Source: CAVSWT01 sp963777515 (GTDB taxonomy: Bacteria > Bacteroidota > Ignavibacteria > Ignavibacteriales > Ignavibacteriaceae). From it: DNA of 64,000 nucleotides. Location of the stretch: assembly GCA_963777515.1 (NCBI GenBank), contig CAVZQU010000007.1, positions 813,003 to 877,002 on the forward strand, in the 5' to 3' direction. Position numbers and translations under genes: made by a program. A model generated the notes under the pieces. The model made no database searches. It saw nothing but the letters and a program-made list of their open reading frames with translations, and was not told the origin of the DNA. Below, in pieces: positions 49,844 to 59,478 of the stretch (its first letter is position 1; each line of letters opens with the position of its first letter).

Positions 49844-50929
49844 CTATTTTGCAATAATTTTTAAATCATCAAACCAAAAATTTTCTATTCCTGAAAAAAT
49901 TTGAAAAAATACCGTCACATCTTTTGTAGGAGTAAAAACCTTACTTACATAAGTCCACTTAATATCAGCCGGCACATCAAAATTTGGATTGTCTGACCAA
50001 ACACTGAGATATTCTCCAAAGGAAGAAGTATCCCATTGTTTTTCAAAAATTTCGAAATACATCCATTCATTCGTCCCAGTTGTTTTTCCATATGCTTTAA
50101 ACCACCCTGACATTTCGTAAGTTACTCCAGCAGATAATTTAATTGGCTTAATTCCTTTTAAATGTACACTTTGATCAGTAAGCTTTCCCTGAAGGGAATA
50201 TACTCCCGATTTTTTTGTTGAATCAGTGAATCTAAAGGTTGCTCCACCTGAAGCTATACTCCAATTAGAATCAATTTCAGTCATATTTTCAAAATCTCCA
50301 TCCGGAATAAGATTTCCTTTTAGAGTTGTTGCCGATACAATGTTACTGCCTCCTAATTTCCCGAATTCATTCATTATATATACCCGATAGTAATATGTTT
50401 TCCCCGAGGGAATATCATCATCAATAAATGTTGTATCGCTACGCGCTGTTCCAACATAAATTAATTCACCGGAGGTTTCATCCAGGCCAGGAGTATCCCT
50501 TCTAAATAATTTATACTCACGAAAATCTTCTGCATCTGTTAGATTCCATTTTAATTTTAATGATGTAACACCTATCTCAGTAATTGTATCTAAATTTGGA
50601 GGAATAGGTAATTTTAAAGAATTCAAGAAAACATCTTCATTTACATTGAGATTTGCACTAGATTCTACAAACGCTCCACTTGTATCACTATAACTATAAC
50701 TTAAGGAATGTTCACCCTTTGTAACTCCTTTAATATCAAAATCTCCATTGATATCTGTAGTAGTCTCCCAATTAACAATTTTGTCAATTGCAACCTTAGC
50801 ATTTGATACTGGTCCGTTAGAATCAACTACCTTACCTTTTACTGTAAAAGAATTGGCTGGTTCACTTACTTTATCCTTGCATCCTACAACAAAGACAAAA
50901 AGAATAACTAAGTATTTAAGACTTTTCAT
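49844..50929 (-). CDS. Lipoprotein paralogue with carboxypeptidase-like, FN3 and carbohydrate-binding-like domains
   Basis: 361 residues; signal YLVILFVFVVGC with a lipobox. The domain order equals that of the lipoprotein at 40159-41247: carboxypeptidase-regulatory-like (about 25-112), fibronectin type III (about 113-205, LKLKWNLTDAEDFREYKLFR) and a jelly-roll-like C-terminus (about 210-361, LIPDGDFENMTEIDSNWSIA). Long stretches match the paralogue, for example GLDETSGELIYV against GLDETSGELVYV. It sits at the other end of the glycosyltransferase block. Function unknown. Confidence 0.78.
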   Translation of the reverse strand: MKSLKYLVILFVFVVGCKDKVSEPANSFTVKGKVVDSNGPVSNAKVAIDKIVNWETTTDINGDFDIKGVTKGEHSLSYSYSDTSGAFVESSANLNVNEDVFLNSLKLPIPPNLDTITEIGVTSLKLKWNLTDAEDFREYKLFRRDTPGLDETSGELIYVGTARSDTTFIDDDIPSGKTYYYRVYIMNEFGKLGGSNIVSATTLKGNLIPDGDFENMTEIDSNWSIASGGATFRFTDSTKKSGVYSLQGKLTDQSVHLKGIKPIKLSAGVTYEMSGWFKAYGKTTGTNEWMYFEIFEKQWDTSSFGEYLSVWSDNPNFDVPADIKWTYVSKVFTPTKDVTVFFQIFSGIENFWFDDLKIIAK

Positions 50930-51002
50930 AACTTTTCCCTTTTTTGTTAAATCGACTAAACTAAGATTGAATATTTCTATTAATAATTAGTACCATATGA
51001 TA

Positions 51003-53141
51003 CTATTTCATTAAAATCATTTTTTTAATCTTCAGGTAATGTTTTGAGGAAGTTTCAAATGAAACAGTTAAAATATATACACCTGAGGATAATTTTGAAC
51101 CATCAAAACTAACAGAATATTTTCCTGCATTTTTTATATCATCAACAAGTTCATTTACTTTTTGACCGAGTATATTGAACACAATTATTTTTACGTGTCC
51201 TTGGTCAGGCAATTCATAACTTATTGTTGTTGACGGATTGAATGGATTAGGGAAAATAGAAACATTAATAATTAACGTGGAATCTTTTTCTGTTTTATCA
51301 TTTACAGATGTCGGATTACCAGTTTCATCATCACAATCCTCACAGTAACCATGATTTTCATCCGGGTTATAAATTAAGAATCCGCTGTACGGTGTAAGTA
51401 TGCTTTGTTGAATACTCAGATCAATTATGTCAGCAACTGTAATCGGACTATATGAAAGTTTCAGCATTGATTGTATTTTACCGCCGTACCAAGATGTTGA
51501 AATTTGTTCATTGCCCGGAACCAAATCATTTTCTGTAATTGAAGTTGTGTATTTCTCGGTAATGTTTCTGTATCTGCCGAGTACGGTAATATCAACCGGG
51601 AATTCACCCCAAAACTGACCAACCTGCATAATTGGAGAATTCATCGGGTAATAACCCTCGTGCTGTGCTATTAAATGCTTATTATATGCATAACCGTTTT
51701 GGAAACGCATTTGAACTTCAACATTTTCATAGTGGCTTATTTCAACATATAAAAAAGAATACAACATTTGTTTAAGTGAATTGTATCTTAGAAAGAATAG
51801 ATTGCCTGAAGTAGGATAAGTAATTCTTCCGTAAAACGACTGCATCTGTGTTTCATAATAACCATTGTTATATCTGAGATATCCTTTATTATCAAGATCC
51901 ATAAAATGAATTTTTGTACCCGGTTTGAATTTCTGAACTACTTCATCAGCCAATTGATTTTTAGCATCATCATAAAGATTAATTGTGTTTGTATTTGTCA
52001 GGAATAAAACTTCAGATGAATCACCTTTTGTGTTAATAAAGTCTGCTGCTCTGGAAATTAACGGAAGTAAATTATTATAGCTTGGGAAAGAACGCATCAT
52101 AACTTTTTCAAATAAACTGTCGATACCACCTTTATTGCATGCAGTCCACCCATTTCCGCCGAAAACTATTTCATCGTAAGCTGCAATAACATTTATAGAA
52201 TCACTCTCGTTGAAAGCTTGCAGTAATGATTCTTTTAAATAAGACAACAGGAAATCACCGTCAAGATTATTTGTATTATACCTGTTAAAATCTATTACAA
52301 ATAATACATTCCTTGGTCTTGAAATTTTAGGTGCATCGGGGGGATTAACAGCTAGATGGTAAAAGCTCTGATCACCCTGAGTATATGTTGATAAAAACGG
52401 CTTGTTGTTTTTAACAGGCGAGGGGAGCTCTAATTCAACAAATTGATTGTAATTAACAGGGATTTCTGTCTCCCATGCTTGTAATTCCGTATTGTTTTTT
52501 GATGATAGTACATTAGTTCCGATAATTTTTGGTTCATAAGGTTCGGAGTTGTATTTATACAGAATTTTCAATTTATCAATTCCCGGTGTTTTGTCGGAAA
52601 CTAACTGAGTCATCGGCAGCCATACACGAATTTTATCCCCCGTTGGTCTACCAGGTAATAAGTACTGTATTTTAAATCTTCTTTTTTCATTCCGCATTAT
52701 CGGGAATAATCTTAATTGATATGTAACCTGTCCAGCCTTGGGAAAGGACTGTGTTAACAATCCCGGGTTTCTAACAGGATTACTAACATCACTGAACAAT
52801 AATTCTGCAGTCCATTTGTCCATTATATCTGCTTGAATAATCGAATCACCTTCCCAATACCAAAATTGATGAACAATTGCATCTTCCGGTAAGTTGAATT
52901 GCCACAGAAATTCAAGCTCATTATAATTTTTAAAAAACCAACTGTTGAAATCATAAGATACAGTCATGTACAAATTTATTTCCACATAAGCACCTTCGGG
53001 ATGTATAACCAATGTTGCTTCATCAATATTTACATTATAATCTTTTACGTTGGGATAATTTGCTTCATAAACTGAAAATTCTGTTGCCTTTACAGAAACT
53101 ACGGCCGTGAAGAATATAATATATATAATTAGTTTTCTCAT
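51003..53141 (-). CDS. T9SS-exported VIT-type protein with VWA-like domain
   Basis: 712 residues with signal peptide (LIIYIIFFTAVVSVKA). Residues about 30-180 look like a VIT domain (WQFNLPEDAIVHQFWYWEGD). A VWA-like Rossmann domain follows (about 275-440, NVLFVIDFNRYNTNNLDGDF), but the metal-site DxSxS motif is absent. The end is a T9SS type A sorting domain (PNPFNPSTTISYELP, then KKMILMK). It should be a surface protein. It is paralogous in layout to the neighbouring gene at 53167-55377. A role in adhesion or matrix assembly is suggested only by the domain families. Confidence 0.8.
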   Translation of the reverse strand: MRKLIIYIIFFTAVVSVKATEFSVYEANYPNVKDYNVNIDEATLVIHPEGAYVEINLYMTVSYDFNSWFFKNYNELEFLWQFNLPEDAIVHQFWYWEGDSIIQADIMDKWTAELLFSDVSNPVRNPGLLTQSFPKAGQVTYQLRLFPIMRNEKRRFKIQYLLPGRPTGDKIRVWLPMTQLVSDKTPGIDKLKILYKYNSEPYEPKIIGTNVLSSKNNTELQAWETEIPVNYNQFVELELPSPVKNNKPFLSTYTQGDQSFYHLAVNPPDAPKISRPRNVLFVIDFNRYNTNNLDGDFLLSYLKESLLQAFNESDSINVIAAYDEIVFGGNGWTACNKGGIDSLFEKVMMRSFPSYNNLLPLISRAADFINTKGDSSEVLFLTNTNTINLYDDAKNQLADEVVQKFKPGTKIHFMDLDNKGYLRYNNGYYETQMQSFYGRITYPTSGNLFFLRYNSLKQMLYSFLYVEISHYENVEVQMRFQNGYAYNKHLIAQHEGYYPMNSPIMQVGQFWGEFPVDITVLGRYRNITEKYTTSITENDLVPGNEQISTSWYGGKIQSMLKLSYSPITVADIIDLSIQQSILTPYSGFLIYNPDENHGYCEDCDDETGNPTSVNDKTEKDSTLIINVSIFPNPFNPSTTISYELPDQGHVKIIVFNILGQKVNELVDDIKNAGKYSVSFDGSKLSSGVYILTVSFETSSKHYLKIKKMILMK

Positions 53142-53166
53142 TTTGTTACCCTTTTCAAATTTTTAA

Positions 53167-55377
53167 TTAACGGATTAGTGATAATTTTAATGACTTTATT
53201 TGTGTACCGGTTTTAAGAACCGCAATGTAAATACCCGACGCTACTGCATCTCCGTTATCATTTAATCCGTTCCAAACAACTTTTATCTCATTTGAATAAT
53301 CATATTCCGACAAATCAAATGTTTTTGCTTTTTTCCCGAGTATGTTATATATATCCAGACTTTTCTTTGTATTAAAAGAACTGCTGCCCAATTTCATTAC
53401 AATAGTAGTTGTCGGATTGAAAGGATTGGGATATGATTGAAAACTGATTTCGTTTGGAAGACTTTTCTGTTTTTCGACATCATCATTTTTAACTGAAACC
53501 GTCTGCTGGTCTAAATAAATTCTTTGGAATCCTGTATAACCTGAAGGACCAGGAATAATAAATCCCGAATAGGGTGTTAATAAATGATTCTTTACTGAAA
53601 GATCTTCTATATATTTTATTGTTGAATTACTCTGCGGCTGCAGAAATAGTTCTTGCATTATATAATTACCATACCAATAAAGACCGGTATTTTCGAGGAT
53701 ATAGTTGGAAATTTCTGTATTATCTTCATCCATGTTAATATTGTTAAAGTATCCGTCGCCTAAATAATATCCGTAATAATTAATATCGAACGGTGTGCTC
53801 CCTTCATAAATTCCCAGTTCACTATATCTTGAAGTAATGTTAAAATTATTGATCCCGTTGTTCATATTAATTCTTGAATAAGTAATACCGGATTGCGGAA
53901 GAGGATCTATTTCAACCGTAGTTACTTTAGGAGCCCAGCAATCGAGCATTTCATCAATAAAATTCAAATAATATTTATCATATAATTTGTTGAAGTTCCC
54001 GCTTGATAAGCGTGTCAGATTTTCGTATAAATATTCATTTCCTTTGTAATATTTATTCTGGATATAATAAGAACTATAGCCGTTTGTAACATCGGCAATG
54101 TTGAAAATGATTTTATATTTTGCAGCGTAATAAGTCTGCTGCAGAAGCTCCATTACTGTTTCGGCTCTTACTCCGGTTTGGTCATCATCCGATACAATCC
54201 AGACTTCTGCATTCGTCTCTTTATCATTGAGAAACTGCACAATCTCTTTCAACATATAGGGAAGAGTGTTAAGTTTTGGAATTAATTGATTTACGGAATT
54301 AATTCCGGAGGTAATTAAATTTTCTGTTCTCGGTTCGAAATTATTTTCCAACCAGTGAACATTAAAATCGCTTGTAACAAAAATCAGTGAATCTTTTTCA
54401 GTAGTTGAAATCATCAAAGCATTTTTAATCATTTTAAGAAAGCCGACTCTTGAATAGTCCTTAAAATTCTGTTGTTTTAAATCAAATGCAACAACAATTT
54501 TCTTTGGATATCTGAGTTCATCATTAATAAACGGTTTTGTAGTAAGCTGGTAAAAATTATTATTGGTATCCTGATATGTGTGCAGGAATTTGCCGCTTTC
54601 GGTTTCTGCCGGGAAAGATAATTTAATGTCACCGTAGTAATTATTCTGTCCTATACTTGATATCCAAAAATGTTCTTCTCCTTTCTCCCAGTTGCCTGAA
54701 AAACCGGAAAAATTTGAAGGTGCTGAATTAGGGTTATTGTAATCTATCACAGAAAATGTTGCAGGAGCATTTGTGTAACAATTTTGGTATGATGAACCGA
54801 TATAAAACTGAGATGAATGATCTTCAACTACTCTTTTATTATAATACATTGTACAAGGAGATATATATTTAATAATAAACTCAACAGGTTCATCCCAGTT
54901 GACTGGAGAAATCTTCAGATCATAAGATTGGTTGTAAGTGCCGTTATAATCTCTGCGCATGTATTGTCTTAATATAGCCCTTGTGCTGTCATCCTTTCCC
55001 GGCTGATATTCATTTTCTGCGGTAGTTAAATCTATATCGAATGCGCTCACAAAACTCTGGCTTGAATTATTCCAGACTGCAAGTTGTTTTATGTAAGCAT
55101 TTTGAGGGAGTCTGAATGTCCATTCAAATTCATATTTACCGTGATAAGGATCCTGACAAGTATTAGCATAATAATCGTATTGTTTCCCGAGTTTTATCTT
55201 TATATCGAGTGTTGTTTCATATAAAAGACCGTATAACTCTATCTTACTTTCCAATTTAAGCGTTTGAAAGTTATACCAGTAATTAGAACCATCCAACGTT
55301 CTTGCACTTACCTGAGCATTAATCTCACCTGAATAAAGCAACAGAACTGAAAACAATATTAGTAAATGTTTTTTCAT
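53167..55377 (-). CDS. T9SS-exported VIT-type protein with VWA-like domain, paralogue
   Basis: 736 residues, signal peptide HLLILFSVLLLYSGEINA. A VIT-like domain (about 30-180, WTFRLPQNAYIKQLAVWNNS) precedes a VWA-like region (about 295-460, KIVVAFDLKQQNFKDYSRVG) that also lacks the DxSxS metal motif. The protein is rich in Tyr and Asn. It ends in a T9SS-type sorting domain (PNPFNPTTTIVMK, then SLKLSLIR); the last residues deviate from the usual KKMILLK. It lies 25 bases upstream of its paralogue, so the pair is probably made together. Confidence 0.8.
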   Translation of the reverse strand: MKKHLLILFSVLLLYSGEINAQVSARTLDGSNYWYNFQTLKLESKIELYGLLYETTLDIKIKLGKQYDYYANTCQDPYHGKYEFEWTFRLPQNAYIKQLAVWNNSSQSFVSAFDIDLTTAENEYQPGKDDSTRAILRQYMRRDYNGTYNQSYDLKISPVNWDEPVEFIIKYISPCTMYYNKRVVEDHSSQFYIGSSYQNCYTNAPATFSVIDYNNPNSAPSNFSGFSGNWEKGEEHFWISSIGQNNYYGDIKLSFPAETESGKFLHTYQDTNNNFYQLTTKPFINDELRYPKKIVVAFDLKQQNFKDYSRVGFLKMIKNALMISTTEKDSLIFVTSDFNVHWLENNFEPRTENLITSGINSVNQLIPKLNTLPYMLKEIVQFLNDKETNAEVWIVSDDDQTGVRAETVMELLQQTYYAAKYKIIFNIADVTNGYSSYYIQNKYYKGNEYLYENLTRLSSGNFNKLYDKYYLNFIDEMLDCWAPKVTTVEIDPLPQSGITYSRINMNNGINNFNITSRYSELGIYEGSTPFDINYYGYYLGDGYFNNINMDEDNTEISNYILENTGLYWYGNYIMQELFLQPQSNSTIKYIEDLSVKNHLLTPYSGFIIPGPSGYTGFQRIYLDQQTVSVKNDDVEKQKSLPNEISFQSYPNPFNPTTTIVMKLGSSSFNTKKSLDIYNILGKKAKTFDLSEYDYSNEIKVVWNGLNDNGDAVASGIYIAVLKTGTQIKSLKLSLIR

Positions 55378-55472
55378 AGAACTTCTCCTTTTTTATAAAA
55401 ATTATTATATCAAACTCCTAATTGGTAATGAAAAGTTATAATGAATTTTATTTGAATTAATACTATTTGATA

Positions 55473-56375
55473 TTATTTCATGAGCAACATCTTCTTTGTC
55501 TCTGAAAAATTATTTGTTGTAATTTTGTAAAAGTATACTCCGCTTGAAAGTTTGGAACCATCAAATTCTACTTTGTACTTCCCAGAGTTCTTTTCTTCAT
55601 TTACTAGTGTCTCTACTTCTCTGCCGAGAACATCGTATATTTTTATTGTTACCAACCCACTTTTAGGAATTTCATAATTTATTGTTGTAGATGGATTAAA
55701 TGGGTTGGGGTAATTCTGAGAAAGATTAAATAATTCCGGTAAATTATGTTTTTGGTTTAGAATACCAACTATATTACTATCTAAACTTATTGTTGTGTAA
55801 GAATATTCTCGATGGTTGGCTTCAAAACTAATAAAAGTAATTCTTTTATATAATCCATTATAATCAAACCATAATGAATCATAATCATAATAATAATTAT
55901 ATAAAGTTAAAAAAGCGGATGTATTACGATATCTATAAATTGAATCTCCAGTCGGTAAATACCAAGGAGAATAAATATTTATATAGTTATACGAATCTAG
56001 TGGCGGATAAGCTGAAACCTGATGATTACCATTTAAAGATTCGATTAAATTAAATTCATCAACTTTCTCAATCCAATATGTTGTATCAGTTTCGGGATTT
56101 ACATAATGTATCAAGAACGCTTCTTTTTGTTCAACTAACCAATTAATCTCATTTCCATTTAGAATGGAATCTTTAATTGTATAATTTACTGAACCGGAAT
56201 CATTTCGCATTGATACAAGATCGCTTACATGATAAAGTGTATCAATAAATTGATATGTGTAAGTATATTGCATCCCTTTTGTTAATGGAAAAAGATCATA
56301 GAGAGAATCGGGTTGCGCAAATAACATTTGAGAAAAAATAAAAATAAGAAGATAAAGCAATACTGATTTTTTCAT
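55473..56375 (-). CDS. Small T9SS-exported protein
   Basis: 300 residues with signal peptide (VLLYLLIFIFSQMLFAQ). The N-terminal 200 residues (QPDSLYDLFPLTKGMQYTYT) are Tyr/Asp-rich and match no family I know; similar openings occur in other short exported proteins of this group. The final ~85 residues are a full T9SS type A sorting domain (QNYPNPFNPSTTINYEIP, SGVYFYKITTNNFSETKK, MLLMK). It lies 10 bases after the arylsulfotransferase gene and is likely exported to the same surface. Confidence 0.8.
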   Translation of the reverse strand: MKKSVLLYLLIFIFSQMLFAQPDSLYDLFPLTKGMQYTYTYQFIDTLYHVSDLVSMRNDSGSVNYTIKDSILNGNEINWLVEQKEAFLIHYVNPETDTTYWIEKVDEFNLIESLNGNHQVSAYPPLDSYNYINIYSPWYLPTGDSIYRYRNTSAFLTLYNYYYDYDSLWFDYNGLYKRITFISFEANHREYSYTTISLDSNIVGILNQKHNLPELFNLSQNYPNPFNPSTTINYEIPKSGLVTIKIYDVLGREVETLVNEEKNSGKYKVEFDGSKLSSGVYFYKITTNNFSETKKMLLMK

Positions 56376-56385
56376 ATGCCCACTT

Positions 56386-58854
56386 CTATTTTAACAACAA
56401 TAATTTTTTTGTGAATTTATAGCTGCCAGCTTCCATTCTATAAAAATAAATACCACTGGCTAAGTTACTTCCATCAAAATTAACTTTATAATTTCCTGCT
56501 GGTTTTTCTTCATCTACTAAAGTTGCTATTTCTCTTCCAAGTACATCATATATTTTTATTGTTACCAATACACTTTTAGGAATTTCATAATTGATTGTAG
56601 TAGAAGGATTAAATGGGTTGGGGTAGTTCTGTTTCAAAGTGTACTTGCTGGGAATTTCTTTTATTTTAGAATTAATACCAGTAATGTAGTTCCAGATAAT
56701 AACTGGGGAGTATATGTAACTTGAATATGAATAATTATTAATGGCTTTTATTCTATAATAATATTTATTCGATATTACATTACTTGTATCTGGAGATGAA
56801 TCTACAAAATAATTTATATTTCTCGAAAGCCTGGCAATAGTTTTATATTGTAAAGTATCGCTTCCCCCTTTCCTTTCAATAATTACACTGTCGGCATGAA
56901 CTGAAACACTATCCCAGGAAAGAAAATTGGCTTGCGATGAGGTAGTTACACTAAAATTTAGTGGACTTTTTAAAAGAGTTGTAAAGCAAAATCGACTTGA
57001 ATACCCAGCATAACCTCCTACTGAATCTGTATTATTATCACTTAGGACATGCCAATAATATTTAACACCTTCTGCTAATGAATCAATAATAGCTGAAGTA
57101 TCCATTAAAGAAGAATCTTCAAGAACATAACTTGAAAAAGAAGAATCTTTTGAAAGCTGCAAATGGAAAGATTGAGCAAATTTATTTCTACTCCATTGCA
57201 GATTAATTGTTGTATCCTCAATAAAGCTATTATTTAACGGGTACTCTAAATCTGGAACTAAGGTTTCTTTATATGTACTATCCAGCTCAAATCTAAAAGC
57301 TCTATAATTCATAACATTTAAAGGTAGTGATAGCTCAAAGCTTTTTTTACCTTGTAATGTTACTTCAGTAACAGCAGGTCTTCCTGTACCCCACCCTATT
57401 ACTCTGTTGCCGTCAGCTAAACTCTGCATATTTCCCATAGCAGCTGAAGATTCATCAGGGGTATTCCCAAATTGCCATACTAATTCTGCTGTTTGATTAA
57501 TTTCATCTAATTTATATTCGACTCCACGAGATTGCAATTGTGACCAATGAAGGTTTCCATCATCAAAAAGTGTAATGTTACCATTTGGTAATCTTCTTAT
57601 ATCATGTTGATGAGAAAAACCTATATCATCATTTATGAAAGTGAATTCATTATTCTCACCCCCTAATCGCCACATTATATCCCCGGTTTCTTTGTTTATT
57701 TTAGTAATCTCATCTAAATGTCTGCTGGAAATTAAAATATTTCCATCTGTGTCTAATTCAATAGCATTTGTATGGGCATAATCAATTAGAGAATCTTTCA
57801 AGTTGATATCACTTGTGGCATCTGTTATTTGAAAATGATCCAGACTCCTCCATTGAAAAACAACATTCTTATTACTGTCCAATTCCTGAATAACCATACC
57901 AAATACAACTGCATTCGAATCACCACCAATTACAATTTTACTCATATCTACTTTTTCATAATCTTGGCCTATTACTAAATAATTTCCATCTGGTAAAATC
58001 TGTAATTCATGGAAATTTGTTCCATACCCATTACCACTATAAAAGCTATCCACAATTGAAAACTGACTATTCATTGCATAAAAATAACCTGCCTTTCTGT
58101 CAAAATACGTAATTAATCCATTCGGCTGTAATTTGAAGTCAATGCAATATTGACTCAACTTTCGATAAAAAAATGGCTTGCCTGTATTATCAAGAATCAA
58201 TTGGTACGGCTGGCTTATTTTAGGTAATTGTGGATTAAACGCACTACCATCAAAGTTACTCATAAATATATAACCGGGACTTGGATTTGATAATACCGAA
58301 ATATATAATTGAGGAAAATCAGATGGTAATCCTAAGCTATCCAAATTAACCTTTAACATTTTTTCAGTAGCGTAATTTTCATATGAATTTTTATCACTAA
58401 TCACTTTTTTAATTTCTTTATTTATATAATACTCAGATCTTTTGGGTGTATTTAAATTTTGTTTGGATATCGAAAATTTAAAACTGAAATCATAGGTTTT
58501 TTTGTATTTTAGCTGGTTTTTATCTGTATTAAAATTTACAAAAACAGTTTCACCATCCTCAAACCTCTCGTATGGATTAAATATTATTGTTCTGCCATCA
58601 TCAGAAATAATGGTTTTACCTTGATGCGTACCACTTTTTGATCCTGTCACATTTATATTGTTAACATTAGTTAATAAACCAGATAGGTTCTTATTAATTT
58701 TAATGATTATATTAGTGAAAGGAGAATTCATCTGACTATTTGGAACCGGCGATAAGTATGTATATTTAGATTTAAGGTTATTACTTGATTGAGAGTAATT
58801 ATTGCTGCTTAACGTAAGTAATAAGACAATAATGGATAGTGAGAATATTTTCAA
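56386..58854 (-). CDS. T9SS-exported arylsulfotransferase family protein
   Basis: 822 residues with a signal peptide (FSLSIIVLLLTLSSNNYSQS). After a beta-rich N-terminal domain (about 30-130), residues 185-520 form an ASST-type propeller: His282 (FHELQILPDG), His361 (YAHTNAIELD), His379 (SRHLDEI), MWRLGG, and HQHDIRRLPNGN (415-426), as in arylsulfate sulfotransferases. A fibronectin-like part (about 540-720) and a complete T9SS sorting domain (QNYPNPFNPSTTINYEIP, then KKLLLLK) follow. The enzyme would move sulfate between phenolic compounds at the cell surface; the substrate is unknown. The N-terminal part could affect substrate choice. Confidence 0.82.
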   Translation of the reverse strand: MKIFSLSIIVLLLTLSSNNYSQSSNNLKSKYTYLSPVPNSQMNSPFTNIIIKINKNLSGLLTNVNNINVTGSKSGTHQGKTIISDDGRTIIFNPYERFEDGETVFVNFNTDKNQLKYKKTYDFSFKFSISKQNLNTPKRSEYYINKEIKKVISDKNSYENYATEKMLKVNLDSLGLPSDFPQLYISVLSNPSPGYIFMSNFDGSAFNPQLPKISQPYQLILDNTGKPFFYRKLSQYCIDFKLQPNGLITYFDRKAGYFYAMNSQFSIVDSFYSGNGYGTNFHELQILPDGNYLVIGQDYEKVDMSKIVIGGDSNAVVFGMVIQELDSNKNVVFQWRSLDHFQITDATSDINLKDSLIDYAHTNAIELDTDGNILISSRHLDEITKINKETGDIMWRLGGENNEFTFINDDIGFSHQHDIRRLPNGNITLFDDGNLHWSQLQSRGVEYKLDEINQTAELVWQFGNTPDESSAAMGNMQSLADGNRVIGWGTGRPAVTEVTLQGKKSFELSLPLNVMNYRAFRFELDSTYKETLVPDLEYPLNNSFIEDTTINLQWSRNKFAQSFHLQLSKDSSFSSYVLEDSSLMDTSAIIDSLAEGVKYYWHVLSDNNTDSVGGYAGYSSRFCFTTLLKSPLNFSVTTSSQANFLSWDSVSVHADSVIIERKGGSDTLQYKTIARLSRNINYFVDSSPDTSNVISNKYYYRIKAINNYSYSSYIYSPVIIWNYITGINSKIKEIPSKYTLKQNYPNPFNPSTTINYEIPKSVLVTIKIYDVLGREIATLVDEEKPAGNYKVNFDGSNLASGIYFYRMEAGSYKFTKKLLLLK

Positions 58855-59330
58855 TTTTCCTCCAAGATTTAAATTTATAAGCTTTATAGATTAATTTTGA
58901 TCTTTCCCGAAAAAATAAATTTAATAATAAATAATTATGTTGGGATTTATTTATTTTAGCAAAATCATTTTCTTTCTAACCACTTAATTATCAACCATAA
59001 GCTAATAGAAATTAACTCCCTTAAATTCTATATTAAAATTTCATGCTGGGTTTTTTTCACTAACTAAAGTTGAAAATTTCTTTACAAATATATGTTTTTG
59101 CAAAAAAAATGAAATAATAATGAAGTAGCATAATTTTTTCATAGATTCCCCAATATGTAGTTTACTTATAATATAGAAGTAAAATTAAATTTCTTGGAAA
59201 TAACTTAATAAATTTTTTGTTAATATTCTTCTACTATTTTTAGCACCATTTGTTAATATTACTTTAACATTTGTCCCTTTTTCTCTTTTTCTCGTACTAT
59301 AATTATTAAGAATTTTTAATCTTTATTAAC
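58855..59330. other. Intergenic region upstream of the arylsulfotransferase gene
   Basis: About 475 AT-rich bases separate the leftward T9SS genes from the rightward unit. Part of it (58951-59105) is the sorting-domain remnant. The rest must hold the promoter of the leftward genes, though none stands out. No RNA gene was recognised. Confidence 0.4.
58951..59105 (-). pseudogene. Remnant of a T9SS C-terminal sorting domain
   Basis: In the minus direction the stretch ends in RKKMILLK and a stop at 58951-58953, the exact T9SS type A ending. Upstream, pieces matching the sorting domain can be read (for example a GlyValAsnPheTyr-like turn and KNPA), but stops and shifts separate them and PNPFNP is lost. 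The DNA matches the coding ends of the neighbouring genes at 56390-56530 in order and spacing. It appears to be the decayed 3' end of a further exported-protein gene; the rest of that gene is not seen. Confidence 0.65.
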
Positions 59331-59356
59331 TTGACATTATCATATTTTAATATAAT
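59331..59356 (+). promoter_or_regulatory. Promoter candidate with short spacer
   Basis: TTGACA (59331-59336) and TATAAT (59351-59356) are both perfect consensus hexamers, but the spacer is only 14 bases, shorter than the usual 16-18. A terminator-like hairpin begins about 70 bases downstream. The unit lies upstream of the small HTH-like gene at 59581. Confidence 0.45.
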
Positions 59357-59427
59357 TTTTAATGCAACAATTAGGGAAGTTTGTTATAATCAATTTGCTA
59401 CAAGGTTAGAAATTTTTATCTTATTAA

Positions 59428-59478
59428 ACCAGAGTAGCAAAGGTATGCCGATTTTAGGGTTTATCTCTGGTCGGTTTT
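59428..59478 (+). terminator. Terminator or attenuator hairpin upstream of the small HTH-like gene
   Basis: The arms accagag (59428-59434) and ctctggt (59465-59471) form a 7-bp stem, closely followed by cgg and a T-rich run (gtttttttattttt). The loop of 30 bases contains ccgat, which could pair with atcgg-like tcgg after the stem and form an alternative fold. As it stands between a promoter candidate and the gene at 59581, it can end a short RNA (about 115 bases) or control read-through. It does not match a riboswitch I know. Confidence 0.55.

Noticed and set aside
59428..59471. c-di-GMP (GEMM) riboswitch
   Set aside because: A few words such as aaacc and gcaaag are present, but the required tetraloop-receptor layout and stems are not.
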